NCBI GenBank assembly: GCA_021841025.1
Contig: JAKBWA010000088.1
Coordinates: forward strand, 1-52,969
Direction: 5' to 3'
DNA length: 52,969 bases
Origin: Bacillota bacterium
Lineage (GTDB): Bacteria; Bacillota; Sulfobacillia; Sulfobacillales; Sulfobacillaceae
Shown here one piece after another: positions 18,158-27,890 of this stretch. Positions within the stretch are counted from its first letter, which is position 1, and each line of letters begins with the position of its first letter. The notes beneath the pieces are model-generated. The model was not told where the DNA came from. It made no database searches and saw nothing but the letters and a program-made list of their open reading frames with translations. A program made the translations under genes and the position numbers.

Positions 18158-18448
18158 TCACAATACAGAAGCTTTCCACTTGTCGGTGTTTGCCAACATG
18201 TTCTGAGGATGGAGTGACAAAAATTTTTCCTTTAATTGAATGGGTGTCTCGGCATATCGATCATCCCGCACGCAGGCCTCTACGGGACAAACCTCAGCAC
18301 ATTGCTGAGTGCCGTAAAAGCCATAACATTCTGTACAGCTGCTAGGGTCGATAACATAAAGGCATTCGGCTTCGCTTATGGCTTCGTTAGGGCATTCCGA
18401 TTCGCAAGCTCCGCAAGAAATGCATTCGTCAATGATCTTCAAAGCCAT
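18158..18448 (-). CDS. YfhL-type 2[4Fe-4S] ferredoxin
   Basis: A 96-residue ferredoxin. Cluster one uses C9, C12, C15 and C19 (CISCGACESECP). Cluster two uses C38, C41, C50 and C54, with extra cysteines at C29 and C59, and CTECYGFYGTQQCAEVC has the long spacer of the Alvin/YfhL type. It transfers low-potential electrons in the cytoplasm; its partner is unknown. The start is ATG 18448 after GGGGAG; an upstream extension of 55 codons lies inside recX and is not credible. The short tail after the clusters (about 35 residues) is typical of the group. It follows recX by 5 bp. Confidence 0.92.
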   Translation of the reverse strand: MALKIIDECISCGACESECPNEAISEAECLYVIDPSSCTECYGFYGTQQCAEVCPVEACVRDDRYAETPIQLKEKFLSLHPQNMLANTDKWKASVL

Positions 18449-18453
18449 AATTG

Positions 18454-18933
18454 CTATTGCTCCCCTTCCGTCCCCTGATCTGCCCAACCCGCCAATTTCC
18501 AAGCCAGAGCAACGGGGAATCCCCGACGAATCAAATAGCGGCCAAATCGACGGCGACCCTTGGGTTCGTTCATATCGTACCGCTCTCGGAGAGCTTCGGC
18601 AATCTTCAGCCAATCTATATCCGAAACACGCTGCTCGAGAACCGGTTCATAAACCTCCGAAGGCAATCCCTTAGAAACCAACTGATGACGAATCAATGCC
18701 GGGCCCATAGTTTGAGACTGGACACAATGCTCAATGACGCGATAGGCCAGTCGGGTATCGTCAATCCACCCCTCCCGAACTAATCGATCAACCGTGTCAT
18801 CTGCAAGCCCTGGATCATATCCGGAGCGCCGTAAGCGCTCCGTCATCTGCGCCCGGCTGTAATCCCGGTATCCCAGCCAATGCAACGCACGAATATAAGG
18901 ATCCTTACTCGGCACCCTGACCGTCCAAATCAC
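18454..18933 (-). CDS. recX: Regulatory protein RecX
   Basis: A 159-residue protein of the RecX family, three-helix repeats that cap and inhibit RecA filaments. [39 protein letters not shown] and [19 protein letters not shown] correspond to the repeats. A GTG start at 18933 overlaps the end of recA by 29 bases, and a second GTG at 18915 is possible; neither has a clear ribosome binding site, which fits coupling to recA translation. The recA-recX pair is widespread. Confidence 0.85.
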   Translation of the reverse strand: MIWTVRVPSKDPYIRALHWLGYRDYSRAQMTERLRRSGYDPGLADDTVDRLVREGWIDDTRLAYRVIEHCVQSQTMGPALIRHQLVSKGLPSEVYEPVLEQRVSDIDWLKIAEALRERYDMNEPKGRRRFGRYLIRRGFPVALAWKLAGWADQGTEGEQ

Positions 18934-19936
18934 GCGCAGCTACCGATCCCGCCTGAAAATGCTGACGAATTTTTGTGTCCAGTTCACGCGTCAATTCAGA
19001 ATTAGTCTTGAGAAATTCACGGGTGTTTTCACGTCCCTGACCCAGGCGCAAATCCCCGTAGGCGTACCATGCACCACTCTTTTGTACAAGCCCAATTTCC
19101 ACTGCCAGATCCAGAATGCTTCCTTCCCTTGAAATCCCTTCACCGTATAAAATATCAAATTCAGCTTGTTTGAATGGCGGTGCCACCTTATTTTTCACAA
19201 CTTTTACCCGGGTACGGTTGCCTACTACATCCGTACCTTGTTTCAAGCTGTCTATCCGGCGCACTTCTAAGCGGATCGATGAATAGAATTTCAGAGCTCT
19301 TCCCCCCGGTGTGGTTTCGGGGTTGCCAAACATTATTCCCACTTTCTCCCGAAGCTGGTTAATAAATACGGTTACCGTATTCGACTTGGAAATCGCCCCA
19401 GTGAGTTTGCGCAAGGCTTGGGACATGAGACGGGCTTGCAACCCAACATGCGCATCTCCCATCTCCCCTTCAATCTCCGCGCGCGGAACCAAGGCGGCCA
19501 CCGAGTCGACAACCACTATGTCCACCGCTCCGGACCGAACCAGGGCCTCAGCAATTTCTAAAGCCTGTTCTCCAGTGTCCGGTTGGGAAATCAACAAGTC
19601 ATTGAGATTGACTCCCAGCTTGCTCGCATATAAAGGATCCACTGCATGCTCTACATCAATAAACGCGGCCACCCCTCCTGCTTTTTGAGCTTCGGCAATG
19701 GCATGTAAAGCTATTGTCGTTTTCCCTGATGATTCTTGTCCGTAAATCTCTACCACTCTGCCACGGGGCAATCCACCCACCCCCATGGCTATGTCGAGTG
19801 GAAGACATCCCGTGGAAATAACATCGATGGCCGTTTGTGATGACGCTTCTCCCAACCGCATGATCGAACCCTTGCCAAATTGCTTTTCAATTTGCGCAAG
19901 CGCTAGATCCAGTGCCTTATTCCGGTCCATCGCCAT
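18905..19936 (-). CDS. recA: Recombinase RecA
   Basis: A 343-residue RecA, which forms ATP-dependent filaments on single-stranded DNA for recombination and SOS induction. Walker [10 protein letters not shown] (66-74), [11 protein letters not shown], and the [22 protein letters not shown]2 region are intact. The C-terminus is short and ends [12 protein letters not shown] 19936 follows GGGGAGGAAGGG. I saw no LexA-type CGAAC-N4-GTTCG box in the 70 bp before it. recX overlaps its 3' end; the helicase and cinA genes lie upstream on the same strand. Confidence 0.98.
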   Translation of the reverse strand: MAMDRNKALDLALAQIEKQFGKGSIMRLGEASSQTAIDVISTGCLPLDIAMGVGGLPRGRVVEIYGQESSGKTTIALHAIAEAQKAGGVAAFIDVEHAVDPLYASKLGVNLNDLLISQPDTGEQALEIAEALVRSGAVDIVVVDSVAALVPRAEIEGEMGDAHVGLQARLMSQALRKLTGAISKSNTVTVFINQLREKVGIMFGNPETTPGGRALKFYSSIRLEVRRIDSLKQGTDVVGNRTRVKVVKNKVAPPFKQAEFDILYGEGISREGSILDLAVEIGLVQKSGAWYAYGDLRLGQGRENTREFLKTNSELTRELDTKIRQHFQAGSVAARDLDGQGAE

Positions 19937-20006
19937 ATTGGCCCTTCCTCCCCTGCTAACCTACCTAGTAAAAGTATTCGTCTTAACCGCCGCAATGCGT
20001 TCCTGG

Positions 20007-21593
20007 TTATCTAGGCCGGGCTGGTTCCATATTAACCGACTTGCCCCGTATAACAATTGAGCCCATGTTCTGCAACACTTTCGCAGCGGCATCCTTGGGC
20101 ATTTCTACAAACGTGAAGCGATCGTAGATGTCAATCAATCCAATCACACTGCCGGAAATTCGCGCGCCTTCGGCCAGTCCTCGAACAATATCCGCGGGAG
20201 ATACACGGTCCATACGTCCCATGTTCAGAAACATTCTAACCATTCCCGGTTCGGCTCCCGTCTCGCCAAATTCTCCTGCTGCGCTTTGGTCATGCCCTTT
20301 GTCTAGCATAAGGCGCAATGCAGCGGCAGCAATGTCTACGCTATCATAGGACTCAGCCAATTCCATGACAATATCTTGATATGCTGGTAACACGCCACGT
20401 TCGATTTCGTCGGCCAATCGGTTTTTCAAAGCCTCGCGCTGCTTCTCGGCAACATCTTCTTGAGTTGGCAGAGGACGCCTTTGCAAGCGAACTCGCAAAA
20501 TCCTTTCCATTTGGCGAAATTGCCGAAATTCCTTAGGCAACACCAACGTAACTGCTGTTCCGCTACGCCCGGCCCGTCCTGTACGGCCAATGCGGTGGAC
20601 ATAAGCCTCCGTGTCTTGAGGCAGGTCGTAATTGATAACATGGGTGACGTTGTCAATGTCCAGTCCCCTGGCAGCCACATCCGTCGCAACCAAAATTTCA
20701 CTCGCGCCATCTTTAAACCGCTTTAGGACGCGATTACGTTGCACTTGGTTCAAATCACCATGGGTAGCCTCCGCAGAATAACCACGAGCTTGCAACCCTT
20801 CCGCCAATTCGTCTACCCGTTTTTTGGTCCGGCAGAAAATAATTGTTCGTTCGGCACTCTCCATATCCAGAATCCGTGATAGTCCATCCAGTTTTTCATG
20901 TTCTCGAATCTCATAATACACCTGCTCGATTTTGGGAACCGTTAGCCTTTCCGGACTAATCGAGATATGTTTCGGCGTTTTTAGGTATTTTCGCGCCAAC
21001 CGCGCGATAGCTTCCGGAACAGTTGCAGAAAATAGCATGGTTTGCCGCTCGTTAGGGATGTTTTGCAAAATAAATTCCACATCTTCAATAAATCCCATAT
21101 CGAGCATTTCATCGGCCTCATCCAGAACCACCATGCGAACAAATTCCAATTTCAAGGTCCCCCGGCGGATGTGGTCCATCACCCGGCCCGGAGTGCCAAT
21201 TACGACTTGAGCCCCGTGTTCCAGGGCTTTTAACTGCCGGTCATAGGATTGACCGCCATATATGGGCACGACTTTCACTCCGGCATGACGCCCGATTTTA
21301 GTGATTTCTTCCGACACCTGAATCGCCAGTTCTCGGGTGGGGGCCATTACCAATGCTTGCACCTTCTTACTCCGGTGATCCAAACGTTCTACAATAGGCA
21401 CTCCAAAGGCAGCCGTTTTCCCGGTACCGGTTTGCGCTTGACCAATCAAATCATGTCCTTCCAGGATTAAAGGAATGGTCCTCACTTGAATAGGAGAGGG
21501 CTCCTCAAATCCCATTTCTTCCAGAGCCTTTAATACGGGCGCAGACAACCCCATGCTCTTAAATGTTTCCAGTTTTACGGATTCTTGTTCCAT
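20007..21593 (-). CDS. DEAD-box RNA helicase with C-terminal DbpA-type RNA-binding domain
   Basis: A 528-residue helicase. Q-motif region then motif I GQAQTGTGKT (about 52), motif II VLDEADEMLDMGF, motif III FSAT, and in the second RecA domain FCRTKKRVDEL, VATDVAARGLD and YVHRIGRTGRAG. The last 75 residues (RMFLNMGRMDRVSP to VNMEPA) form a DbpA/CsdA-like RNA-binding domain, so the protein resembles DeaD/CshA and should remodel rRNA or mRNA. ATG follows AAAGGAG. Its placement between cinA and recA, which are often adjacent, suggests insertion into that operon. Confidence 0.95.
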   Translation of the reverse strand: MEQESVKLETFKSMGLSAPVLKALEEMGFEEPSPIQVRTIPLILEGHDLIGQAQTGTGKTAAFGVPIVERLDHRSKKVQALVMAPTRELAIQVSEEITKIGRHAGVKVVPIYGGQSYDRQLKALEHGAQVVIGTPGRVMDHIRRGTLKLEFVRMVVLDEADEMLDMGFIEDVEFILQNIPNERQTMLFSATVPEAIARLARKYLKTPKHISISPERLTVPKIEQVYYEIREHEKLDGLSRILDMESAERTIIFCRTKKRVDELAEGLQARGYSAEATHGDLNQVQRNRVLKRFKDGASEILVATDVAARGLDIDNVTHVINYDLPQDTEAYVHRIGRTGRAGRSGTAVTLVLPKEFRQFRQMERILRVRLQRRPLPTQEDVAEKQREALKNRLADEIERGVLPAYQDIVMELAESYDSVDIAAAALRLMLDKGHDQSAAGEFGETGAEPGMVRMFLNMGRMDRVSPADIVRGLAEGARISGSVIGLIDIYDRFTFVEMPKDAAAKVLQNMGSIVIRGKSVNMEPARPR

Positions 21594-21617
21594 TGATAAC
21601 TCCTTTAACGTTGTTGA

Positions 21618-22883
21618 TTAGTTTGTAAATCCTTGGGATCCGGGACGGTAGATATCGGGCAGCTCCAACATTTCCCATAACAGAGTCAATGCCAATTCTA
21701 CTGCAGCTTCACGCACCCCTTGGCGATCCAAGGCTATAACTCGCCTTTTCACCCGGCTAGCTTTGGGGCCGGCGACAGCGGTATAAAAAGTGCCCACGGG
21801 ATTTTCTTCATTACCCCCCTCAGGGCCAGCGTAACCAGTGGTGCTGATGCCCCAGTCTGTGTCGTAGTTATGCCGTATGGCCTCCGCCATAGCCTCGGCA
21901 CATTTTTGGCTAACTGCCCCTTCTTGTTCGAGAATACTCAAGGGCACGCCAAAGAGATTTTTGATACGATCAGTATACGCCACGGCGCCTCCAGCCACAC
22001 AAGCTGAAGCTCCAGGGACATTAATCAACCGCGCCAAGAATAATCCTCCCGTTAGTGACTCCATAGCGCTGAGGGTTTGCCCCCGCAAAATCATAGTTTC
22101 CACCAATACGTGGGCACGATCACCCTGGTTCAATTCGTACAGCCGCCCAGAAATCTGTCCCCGGATCCACGCCACGGCCCGTTCGCTCAATACCCATTGT
22201 TGGGGAGATGTTAAAGATTCTATTCGCACTTCAACATTCCCAGGCCTAGAATAAACACCCATTTTGGGGTGCTGTCCTGACAAGAGCGGGAGTAGTTGAT
22301 GCGCAAGTGCTGACTCACCAGTCTCAAAGGATGTTAGCGTTCGGCGAATTACCGGTTTTGACACCGGATCTTGCTGAAACCACGGCAACAAAAAATCCCG
22401 GACCAACCCTTCTAGTTCTCGCGGAGGTCCCGGCAAAAGAATGGTTACCCCCTGAGACCCCTGGATAAGTTGCCCCGGCGCCTGCCCGTTAGAATTTTGC
22501 CAGACTGTTGCTCCCTCAATGATTTGAGCCTGTCGTGAGACGGATTCCTGCCACCCGGCACTTCGTCCATGATGGGCGGCAATATGGTCCGCTGTCGCCG
22601 AGTCGACAACTAATTCCCTGTGATAGTAGTGCGCTACCGCATCTTTCGTGAGGTCATCGGCGGTGGGACCCAACCCTCCCATTACAATCACGAGATCTAC
22701 CTGCGCATGCATCCATTCTAATGCTTGCACTATGGCTGTCACATCATCTCCAACAACCAGGTGCCATTTGGTATGAATCCCGACCGATAACAGTTGGTGT
22801 GCCAACCACGCGGCATTGGAATTGATGACTTCTCCGCTTAACACTTCATCGCCTACCGCCACGAGGCCGGCAACATTAAACAT
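21618..22883 (-). CDS. cinA: CinA family protein (competence/damage-inducible, NMN amidohydrolase)
   Basis: A 421-residue CinA. The N-terminal MoCF-like domain (about 1-170) has GLVAVGDEVLSGEVINSNAAWL and VIVMGGLGPTADDLTKDAV. The C-terminal PncC-type amidase domain (about 260-410) has AMESLTGGLFLARL, GAVAYTDRIKNLFGV and STTGYAGPEGGNEENPVGTFY. Such proteins hydrolyse NMN and ADP-ribose-type pyridine nucleotides. The usual ESCTGG reads ESLTGG, keeping the nucleophile Ser. ATG follows CGGAGGGAC. It lies 24 bp before the helicase gene and is first of the recA cluster. Confidence 0.92.
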   Translation of the reverse strand: MFNVAGLVAVGDEVLSGEVINSNAAWLAHQLLSVGIHTKWHLVVGDDVTAIVQALEWMHAQVDLVIVMGGLGPTADDLTKDAVAHYYHRELVVDSATADHIAAHHGRSAGWQESVSRQAQIIEGATVWQNSNGQAPGQLIQGSQGVTILLPGPPRELEGLVRDFLLPWFQQDPVSKPVIRRTLTSFETGESALAHQLLPLLSGQHPKMGVYSRPGNVEVRIESLTSPQQWVLSERAVAWIRGQISGRLYELNQGDRAHVLVETMILRGQTLSAMESLTGGLFLARLINVPGASACVAGGAVAYTDRIKNLFGVPLSILEQEGAVSQKCAEAMAEAIRHNYDTDWGISTTGYAGPEGGNEENPVGTFYTAVAGPKASRVKRRVIALDRQGVREAAVELALTLLWEMLELPDIYRPGSQGFTN

Positions 22884-23015
22884 GCCTGTCCCTCCGTACT
22901 ATCAGGTGTTATGATCATGCCATATTTAGGATGGAAATACAACTGCCCGGGGTATTAGCGGGTCAGTTGGAACCGACACTCTGCTCCGGATGACCTTGGG
23001 GAAACTCCGGAAAAC

Positions 23016-24485
23016 TTAAGACGCCACAAGCGATCGCACCTGGTCTCCAGACAATGTCTCATGCTCCAACAGGGTATCAGCCAATCTTAACAATTTTTCC
23101 CGGTGTTCCATAATCAAAGCGTCCACGATGTCTTGCTGTTCTGTAATAATATCCCGAAGCGTCTGATAGAGAAGGTCTTGGGATAAGGCTTCTTCTTTAA
23201 TCACACCTAGCGATGAAATCCCTGAAAAAACCATTTGGCGGGCTATGTCCCACGCCTTCTCAAAGTCATTGGCCGCGCCTGTACTTCTTTCACCCAAAAT
23301 CATGCGCTCGGCGGTAGATCCTCCTAACAACACTTGGATATCAGCTTTCAACTCAGAGACCGTTTGTAAAAGTCGATCGTCGTCAGGGGCGTGCCGAACA
23401 AACCCTAGAGCCATGCCGCGAGGAGCAATCGTTACCGAAGAGACAGACCCAGGGGCCACTAACTCGCCGATTAAAGCATGTCCGCTCTCGTGAATCGAGA
23501 CACGTTTAATGTCATCCACGCGAAGCGTCCGGTCCATTCGTTCTCCCAGCATGACTTTGTCCACAGCCTGTCTCAAATGCTTGGTCCCAATGGTTTCAGA
23601 TTCCTCGCGCATTGCTAAAATCGCAGCTTCATTACAAACACTCTCCAGGTGAGCTCCTGAAAAACCAAAGGTTTCCCGCGCAATCGCCTCAAGATCCGCG
23701 TCAACATCGAGCGGCTTGTTACGCGTATGCAATTTCAAAATGCTTAGCCGCCCTTCCCGGTCAGGCAAATCCACGCTGACTAAACGATCAAATCGTCCAG
23801 GACGCATGAGCGCTTGGTCCAGCAAATCTACCCGGTTCGTAGCCGCCATAACCAAAATCCTAACATCATCATCGTGTACGGGCATACCGTCCATCTCAAC
23901 TAGCAATTGATTTAAAGTTTGATCGTATTCAAGATGGGATTGGTTGCTCCCTCTTCGTCCAGCCATTACTTCGATCTCGTCGATAAAAATAATAGCGCTC
24001 GATTTCGACTCCTTACGCGCCATATTCCTGGCTTCCTGAAAGAGCTGACGCACTCTTTGTGCTCCTACACCTGCATACATTTCCACAAATTCAGATCCAG
24101 ACGCCGACAAAAATACGGATTCGGTATAATGCGCTGCAGCCTTGGCCAACAAGGTTTTCCCGGTGCCAGGAACACCGGTGAGCAATATCCCCTTTAATGG
24201 TCTTATTCCCAGGCGACTAATCACATCAGGTTTCAAAATGAATTCGAGAGCTTCTTTCAATTCATTTTTGGCCATATTCTGCCCGCCGATATCCTGAAAG
24301 GATGTTGTAACCTGGCTCACTTGCACTTTACGCACCGTGCGTGTGCCTAGACGGTTGAAAATACCTGACGCGTAAATCGCGCCGCCTAGCCCGAGCAACA
24401 AGACAATCGGCCATATATCCACACCATCGAGACCCAAAAATACTAACAGAGCTAAGACGAACCCTATAATTACTTCTCTAATCAT
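23016..24485 (-). CDS. Compact FtsH-like ATP-dependent zinc protease
   Basis: A 489-residue AAA plus M41 protease. Two hydrophobic segments (about 4-19 and 25-41) are joined by only five or six residues, so the extracytoplasmic domain of normal FtsH (about 70-80 residues) is missing. The AAA domain has Walker A GVPGTGKT (104-111), Walker B FIDEIE, pore loop FVEMYAGVGAQRVR and the ATNRVDLLDQALMRPGRFDR region. The protease has HESGH (332-336) and the third ligand Asp407 in TGAANDFEKA. All catalytic residues are kept, so it should be active. ATG 24485 (or GTG 24488) overlaps the stop of the upstream membrane-protein gene. A standard ftsH may lie elsewhere. Confidence 0.9.
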   Translation of the reverse strand: MIREVIIGFVLALLVFLGLDGVDIWPIVLLLGLGGAIYASGIFNRLGTRTVRKVQVSQVTTSFQDIGGQNMAKNELKEALEFILKPDVISRLGIRPLKGILLTGVPGTGKTLLAKAAAHYTESVFLSASGSEFVEMYAGVGAQRVRQLFQEARNMARKESKSSAIIFIDEIEVMAGRRGSNQSHLEYDQTLNQLLVEMDGMPVHDDDVRILVMAATNRVDLLDQALMRPGRFDRLVSVDLPDREGRLSILKLHTRNKPLDVDADLEAIARETFGFSGAHLESVCNEAAILAMREESETIGTKHLRQAVDKVMLGERMDRTLRVDDIKRVSIHESGHALIGELVAPGSVSSVTIAPRGMALGFVRHAPDDDRLLQTVSELKADIQVLLGGSTAERMILGERSTGAANDFEKAWDIARQMVFSGISSLGVIKEEALSQDLLYQTLRDIITEQQDIVDALIMEHREKLLRLADTLLEHETLSGDQVRSLVAS

Positions 24486-25002
24486 CACCCGGCCCCCCTA
24501 ACTTCAAGGGCATTACTTCGTCCAACCAATGGTTTTGGGATTTCAGTGCAACAAAAATGTGGTGATTGCTCAATTGGACCGTCGCTTGCATGTGATGGTC
24601 CTGGGCTAGGCGCTGAATAGCTGCGTTCATGGATACATAATGTCCTGTGGCTTCCCCTTGCGCTACGATTAATCGCAGGGAATTCACGAGACCATTCATG
24701 GCGGCATTGGCATGGTTGTGAATAACCAGTTTGGTCAAAACATGACCTGTAACATTCTTGCTTGCGTTTTGTATAGCCTCGTAACTACTCATGAGATTTG
24801 CGTTTTTTGTCAAAGTTACCGTGACGCTTTCGTGAGGATTTACGACAACCTGACTAACTCGGTGGAGGCGGATGATGGCCTGTTTCAGAGGCGAGCGCAC
24901 TGCTGAGCGCACATAAACCCATTGAGCTCCGCGCAATATACCCAATGCGACAACAAATACCGCAAAAACTATGAAAACTTGCCTCACCGAAAACTTCATC
25001 AT
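24478..25002 (-). CDS. Single-pass membrane protein of unknown function, partner of FtsH-like gene
   Basis: A 174-residue protein with an N-terminal membrane helix (about 8-28) and a predicted extracytoplasmic domain. The region NPHESVTVTLTKNANL looks like beta-structure, followed by helical stretches. No family is recognised. Tandem ATG codons follow AAAGGAGGCGAG, a strong site. Its last codons overlap the start of the FtsH-like protease gene, so the two are translationally linked. It could be the protease's membrane adaptor, a substitute for the missing FtsH loop, or a substrate; this is inference from position only. Confidence 0.65.
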   Translation of the reverse strand: MMKFSVRQVFIVFAVFVVALGILRGAQWVYVRSAVRSPLKQAIIRLHRVSQVVVNPHESVTVTLTKNANLMSSYEAIQNASKNVTGHVLTKLVIHNHANAAMNGLVNSLRLIVAQGEATGHYVSMNAAIQRLAQDHHMQATVQLSNHHIFVALKSQNHWLDEVMPLKLGGPGDD

Positions 25003-25147
25003 TGCAACTCGCCTCCTTTACCTGGACTTTTTGCCCCGCATGGTCATAATGCCGCCGAACACTGGGCAGTATATCATAGGAGAGGTATTTGTGAGTGCGT
25101 CAAAGGTTGTCTCTAGAGGAGGAATTCGACAATACTAACGATTTCTT

Positions 25148-25660
25148 TCAATTTTTTGGCCAATAGTGGTAAAAGTATTCGCCACCTGTCCAAACTGTAA
25201 GAACAATGGCCACACCCCATAAAAGGTCCGGAATCCAACCTATCAACACCGCGGAGGCCCCCAAGGCAAATAACTGAGCGGTTGTTTTCCATTTTGCGGG
25301 GTAACTCGCCGCCATAGTGGTTCCGGGGGGCAACACCGAGCGTAGTCCCGTAATCGCTAATTCGCGCAACAATATGACAAACACAATCCACATAGACAGA
25401 CGACCTCCCGAAACGAGAGCCAGACTGCTCCCCAAAACCAGGATTTTGTCTGCCAAGGGATCGAGATAAGACCCAATACGTGTAGTATGGGCTGAATATC
25501 TTGCGAGCCGCCCATCGGCAAAATCGGTTAAGCCCGCAACAATGAACACGACAAGCCCAATCCAATGCCATTGACTTGAGGGCGCGACCCAACACGCCAT
25601 AACAACAGGTGTCAAGACAACCCGCGATAACGTCACATAATCGGCGACCTTCACATTCAC
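25148..25660 (-). CDS. pgsA: CDP-diacylglycerol-glycerol-3-phosphate 3-phosphatidyltransferase
   Basis: A 170-residue membrane enzyme of the CDP-alcohol phosphotransferase family, making phosphatidylglycerol phosphate from CDP-diacylglycerol. The full active-site motif is present between residues 46 and 68: DFADGRLAR followed at the correct spacing by GSYLDPLAD. About five membrane helices are expected. The GTG start overlaps the rimO stop as GTGA, indicating coupling. pgsA following rimO is common in Firmicutes. Confidence 0.92.
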   Translation of the reverse strand: MNVKVADYVTLSRVVLTPVVMACWVAPSSQWHWIGLVVFIVAGLTDFADGRLARYSAHTTRIGSYLDPLADKILVLGSSLALVSGGRLSMWIVFVILLRELAITGLRSVLPPGTTMAASYPAKWKTTAQLFALGASAVLIGWIPDLLWGVAIVLTVWTGGEYFYHYWPKN

Positions 25661-26967
25661 GCCTCCGCTATCAGGTCATACTCCTGTGTGCCCACAATCT
25701 GCGCCGAAATTACCTGCCCAGGAGTATATTGCCCTTTCACATACACGACCCCGTCAATACCTGGAGCATCCATCCAGCTGCGCCCAACGCTCACCGTATC
25801 TCCTGCCTCTTCAATTAACACAGGAACAATTCTCCCGACATGCCGACCCCGTACTGATCCGACCAACCTGCGTTGCGCCAGCATCGCTTCTCGGCGCCTG
25901 GTGCGTTTAGTCTCCTCAGGAACAAGATCCCCTAGATTTTCTGCTCGCGTGCCTTCTTCATGGGAATATGTAAAGACACCCACATGGTCGAATTGCATCA
26001 TATTTATGAAGTCCAGCAACGTGGCAAAATGTTCATCAGTCTCCCCGGGAAATCCGACAATAAACGTGGTTCTCAGGGTCACGTCGGGCACAGCATCTCG
26101 TATCATTTTTAACACGCGGTCAGTCTTTTCGCGCCGAAAAGGGCGTCCCATTCGTTGCAGCAACTCAGGATGAGCATGCTGCAACGGCATGTCAAGGTAC
26201 TTAGCTACCACCGGCAAATCCCGCATAGCGCGAACAAAATCAGGGGTAATTTGAGTAGGATAACTATACATGATGCGGACCATCGTCAAGTCCGGAATTT
26301 CTTGTAACGCGTATAAAAGACGCGGCAGATTGGGTTTTCCATAAAGATCATGGCCCCACAGGGTGGAGTCTTGGGCAATGAGGACCAGTTCCCGTGCTCC
26401 ATTATGAACAAGTTGCCGTGCTTCTAGCACAATGTCCTGTAATGGCCGGCTCCGGTAACCTCCCCGCATTTGCGGTATGGCACAAAAGCTGCAGCTATGG
26501 TCACATCCTTCAGCTATTTTCAAATAGGCTGTATACTCTGGAGTGGTCAGTTTCCGGGTGCTTCTTACACCAGATACAGGCATTTCGCCCCAAAAATGAG
26601 GTCGTGTTCCGTGTAATGCCCCTTCCACCGCTTCCACGATCCGGTGAAACTCTCCGGTTCCTACCATGGCATCCACTTCCGGCAAGTCGTTCCACAGGGT
26701 CTGTTGGTAACGTTGGGAAAGGCATCCAGCCATAACAAGAGCCCGAAGACGGCCCTTTTCACGATATTGATTCATCTCCAAAACCGTATCGATTGATTCT
26801 TCTTTAGCGGAATTAATAAATCCGCAGGTATTCACAATCAATATGTCCGCATCGGTAGCTTCTGGAGTTAATTGATATCCTGCTTCCTGCAAGAGTCCTA
26901 GCATCACTTCCGAATCCACGCGATTTTTGGGACACCCCAATGACACCATGCCAACCTTAGTCGTCAA
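25657..26967 (-). CDS. rimO: Ribosomal protein S12 methylthiotransferase RimO
   Basis: A 436-residue radical SAM methylthiotransferase that modifies the conserved Asp of ribosomal protein S12. UPF0004 domain with Cys12 in VSLGCPKNRVDSE and NTCGFI; radical SAM CDHSCSFCAIP near residue 150; C-terminal TRAM domain. The GCPKNRVDSE context distinguishes RimO from MiaB. The start is taken as TTG 26967, six bases past GAGGTG; the frame runs 62 codons further but that leader is not conserved-looking. It diverges from pdaB and overlaps pgsA by 4 bases. Confidence 0.93.
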   Translation of the reverse strand: MTTKVGMVSLGCPKNRVDSEVMLGLLQEAGYQLTPEATDADILIVNTCGFINSAKEESIDTVLEMNQYREKGRLRALVMAGCLSQRYQQTLWNDLPEVDAMVGTGEFHRIVEAVEGALHGTRPHFWGEMPVSGVRSTRKLTTPEYTAYLKIAEGCDHSCSFCAIPQMRGGYRSRPLQDIVLEARQLVHNGARELVLIAQDSTLWGHDLYGKPNLPRLLYALQEIPDLTMVRIMYSYPTQITPDFVRAMRDLPVVAKYLDMPLQHAHPELLQRMGRPFRREKTDRVLKMIRDAVPDVTLRTTFIVGFPGETDEHFATLLDFINMMQFDHVGVFTYSHEEGTRAENLGDLVPEETKRTRRREAMLAQRRLVGSVRGRHVGRIVPVLIEEAGDTVSVGRSWMDAPGIDGVVYVKGQYTPGQVISAQIVGTQEYDLIAEA

Positions 26968-27119
26968 TACAATCACCTCGCACGTATCATAGCGTAGCGA
27001 GGCGGGAAAATAAAGAGGCAAACGTTTTGCGTCTTTGCTATCGCCAGTGATCTGTTTGCCCATTTTTAACTGACTTCCTCGAGATCCTAATAAACGATCC
27101 CGAAAGTGAGTAGGAGGAG

Positions 27120-27890
27120 ATGAGTTTTGTGACAAAATTTGGCTCCCGATCAATTTGGTTGACCGTTATGACCCTCATTACCACCACTACTGTAGGCAGT
27201 GCAAAATTTCCAGCACAGCACATGATTTCCTGGAAAAATGCCTCTGTAACTACCCTGTCTGCGCAGGACCGATATTCTCTGCGAGATGTGGAAACCACGA
27301 AAAAAGTTGCGGCATTGACATTTGATATTTCATGGGGTACAGTCATGCCGCCGAAAGTCTTGGCCCTACTCAAAAAGAACCATGTTGCCGCGACCATTTT
27401 TGTTTCCGGCCCGTGGGCCAAAGAGCACACACAAATCGTGAAAGGTTATGCTCAAGCGGGAGCAGAGATAGAGTCTCATGGATGGGCTCATGTCAACTAT
27501 TCGCAATTGTCCAATCGCCGCATTGTGGACAATCTCATGAAAACCAATAATGTCATTCAAGAGATTACAGGGACTAAACCCACTTTTGTCAGACCACCCA
27601 ATGGAGACTTTAACAGTCGCTCCATTTTGGCGGCCCGATCGGTGGGATACACGACGGTAACATGGGGAACCGACTCACTAGATTGGATGAATCCCGGCGT
27701 CTCCACCATTGTTCAACGGGTTACGAAACGAATTCATCCGGGCGATATTGTATTAATGCATGCGTCGGATACGTGTAAGCAGACTGATATCGCCCTTCCC
27801 GCGATCCTTCAGTCACTGAAGGAGAAAGGTTATCAACTCGTCACTTTAAAGCAGTTATTGACCTATGGCAAACCTATCTACCGTGGTTAA
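27120..27890 (+). CDS. PdaB-like polysaccharide deacetylase
   Basis: A 256-residue NodB-domain protein with an N-terminal signal or anchor segment. Motif 1 is LTFDISWGT (Asp69), where the second Asp of the canonical TFDDGP is replaced, as in the sporulation protein PdaB. Motif 2 is SHGWAHVNY (His120, His124) and motif 3 is RPPNGDFN. The late LMHASD supplies the final His. PdaB is required for spore cortex in Bacillus, which fits a spore former. AGGAGGAG abuts ATG 27120 directly; the in-frame GTG at 27129 has better spacing and may be the true start. The 3' end overlaps the convergent dacA gene by 17 bp. Confidence 0.88.
   Translation: MSFVTKFGSRSIWLTVMTLITTTTVGSAKFPAQHMISWKNASVTTLSAQDRYSLRDVETTKKVAALTFDISWGTVMPPKVLALLKKNHVAATIFVSGPWAKEHTQIVKGYAQAGAEIESHGWAHVNYSQLSNRRIVDNLMKTNNVIQEITGTKPTFVRPPNGDFNSRSILAARSVGYTTVTWGTDSLDWMNPGVSTIVQRVTKRIHPGDIVLMHASDTCKQTDIALPAILQSLKEKGYQLVTLKQLLTYGKPIYRG

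Noticed and set aside
19937-20006. LexA box before recA
   Set aside because: No CGAAC-N4-GTTCG-like dyad is present in the short region before recA; recA may be transcribed from further upstream.
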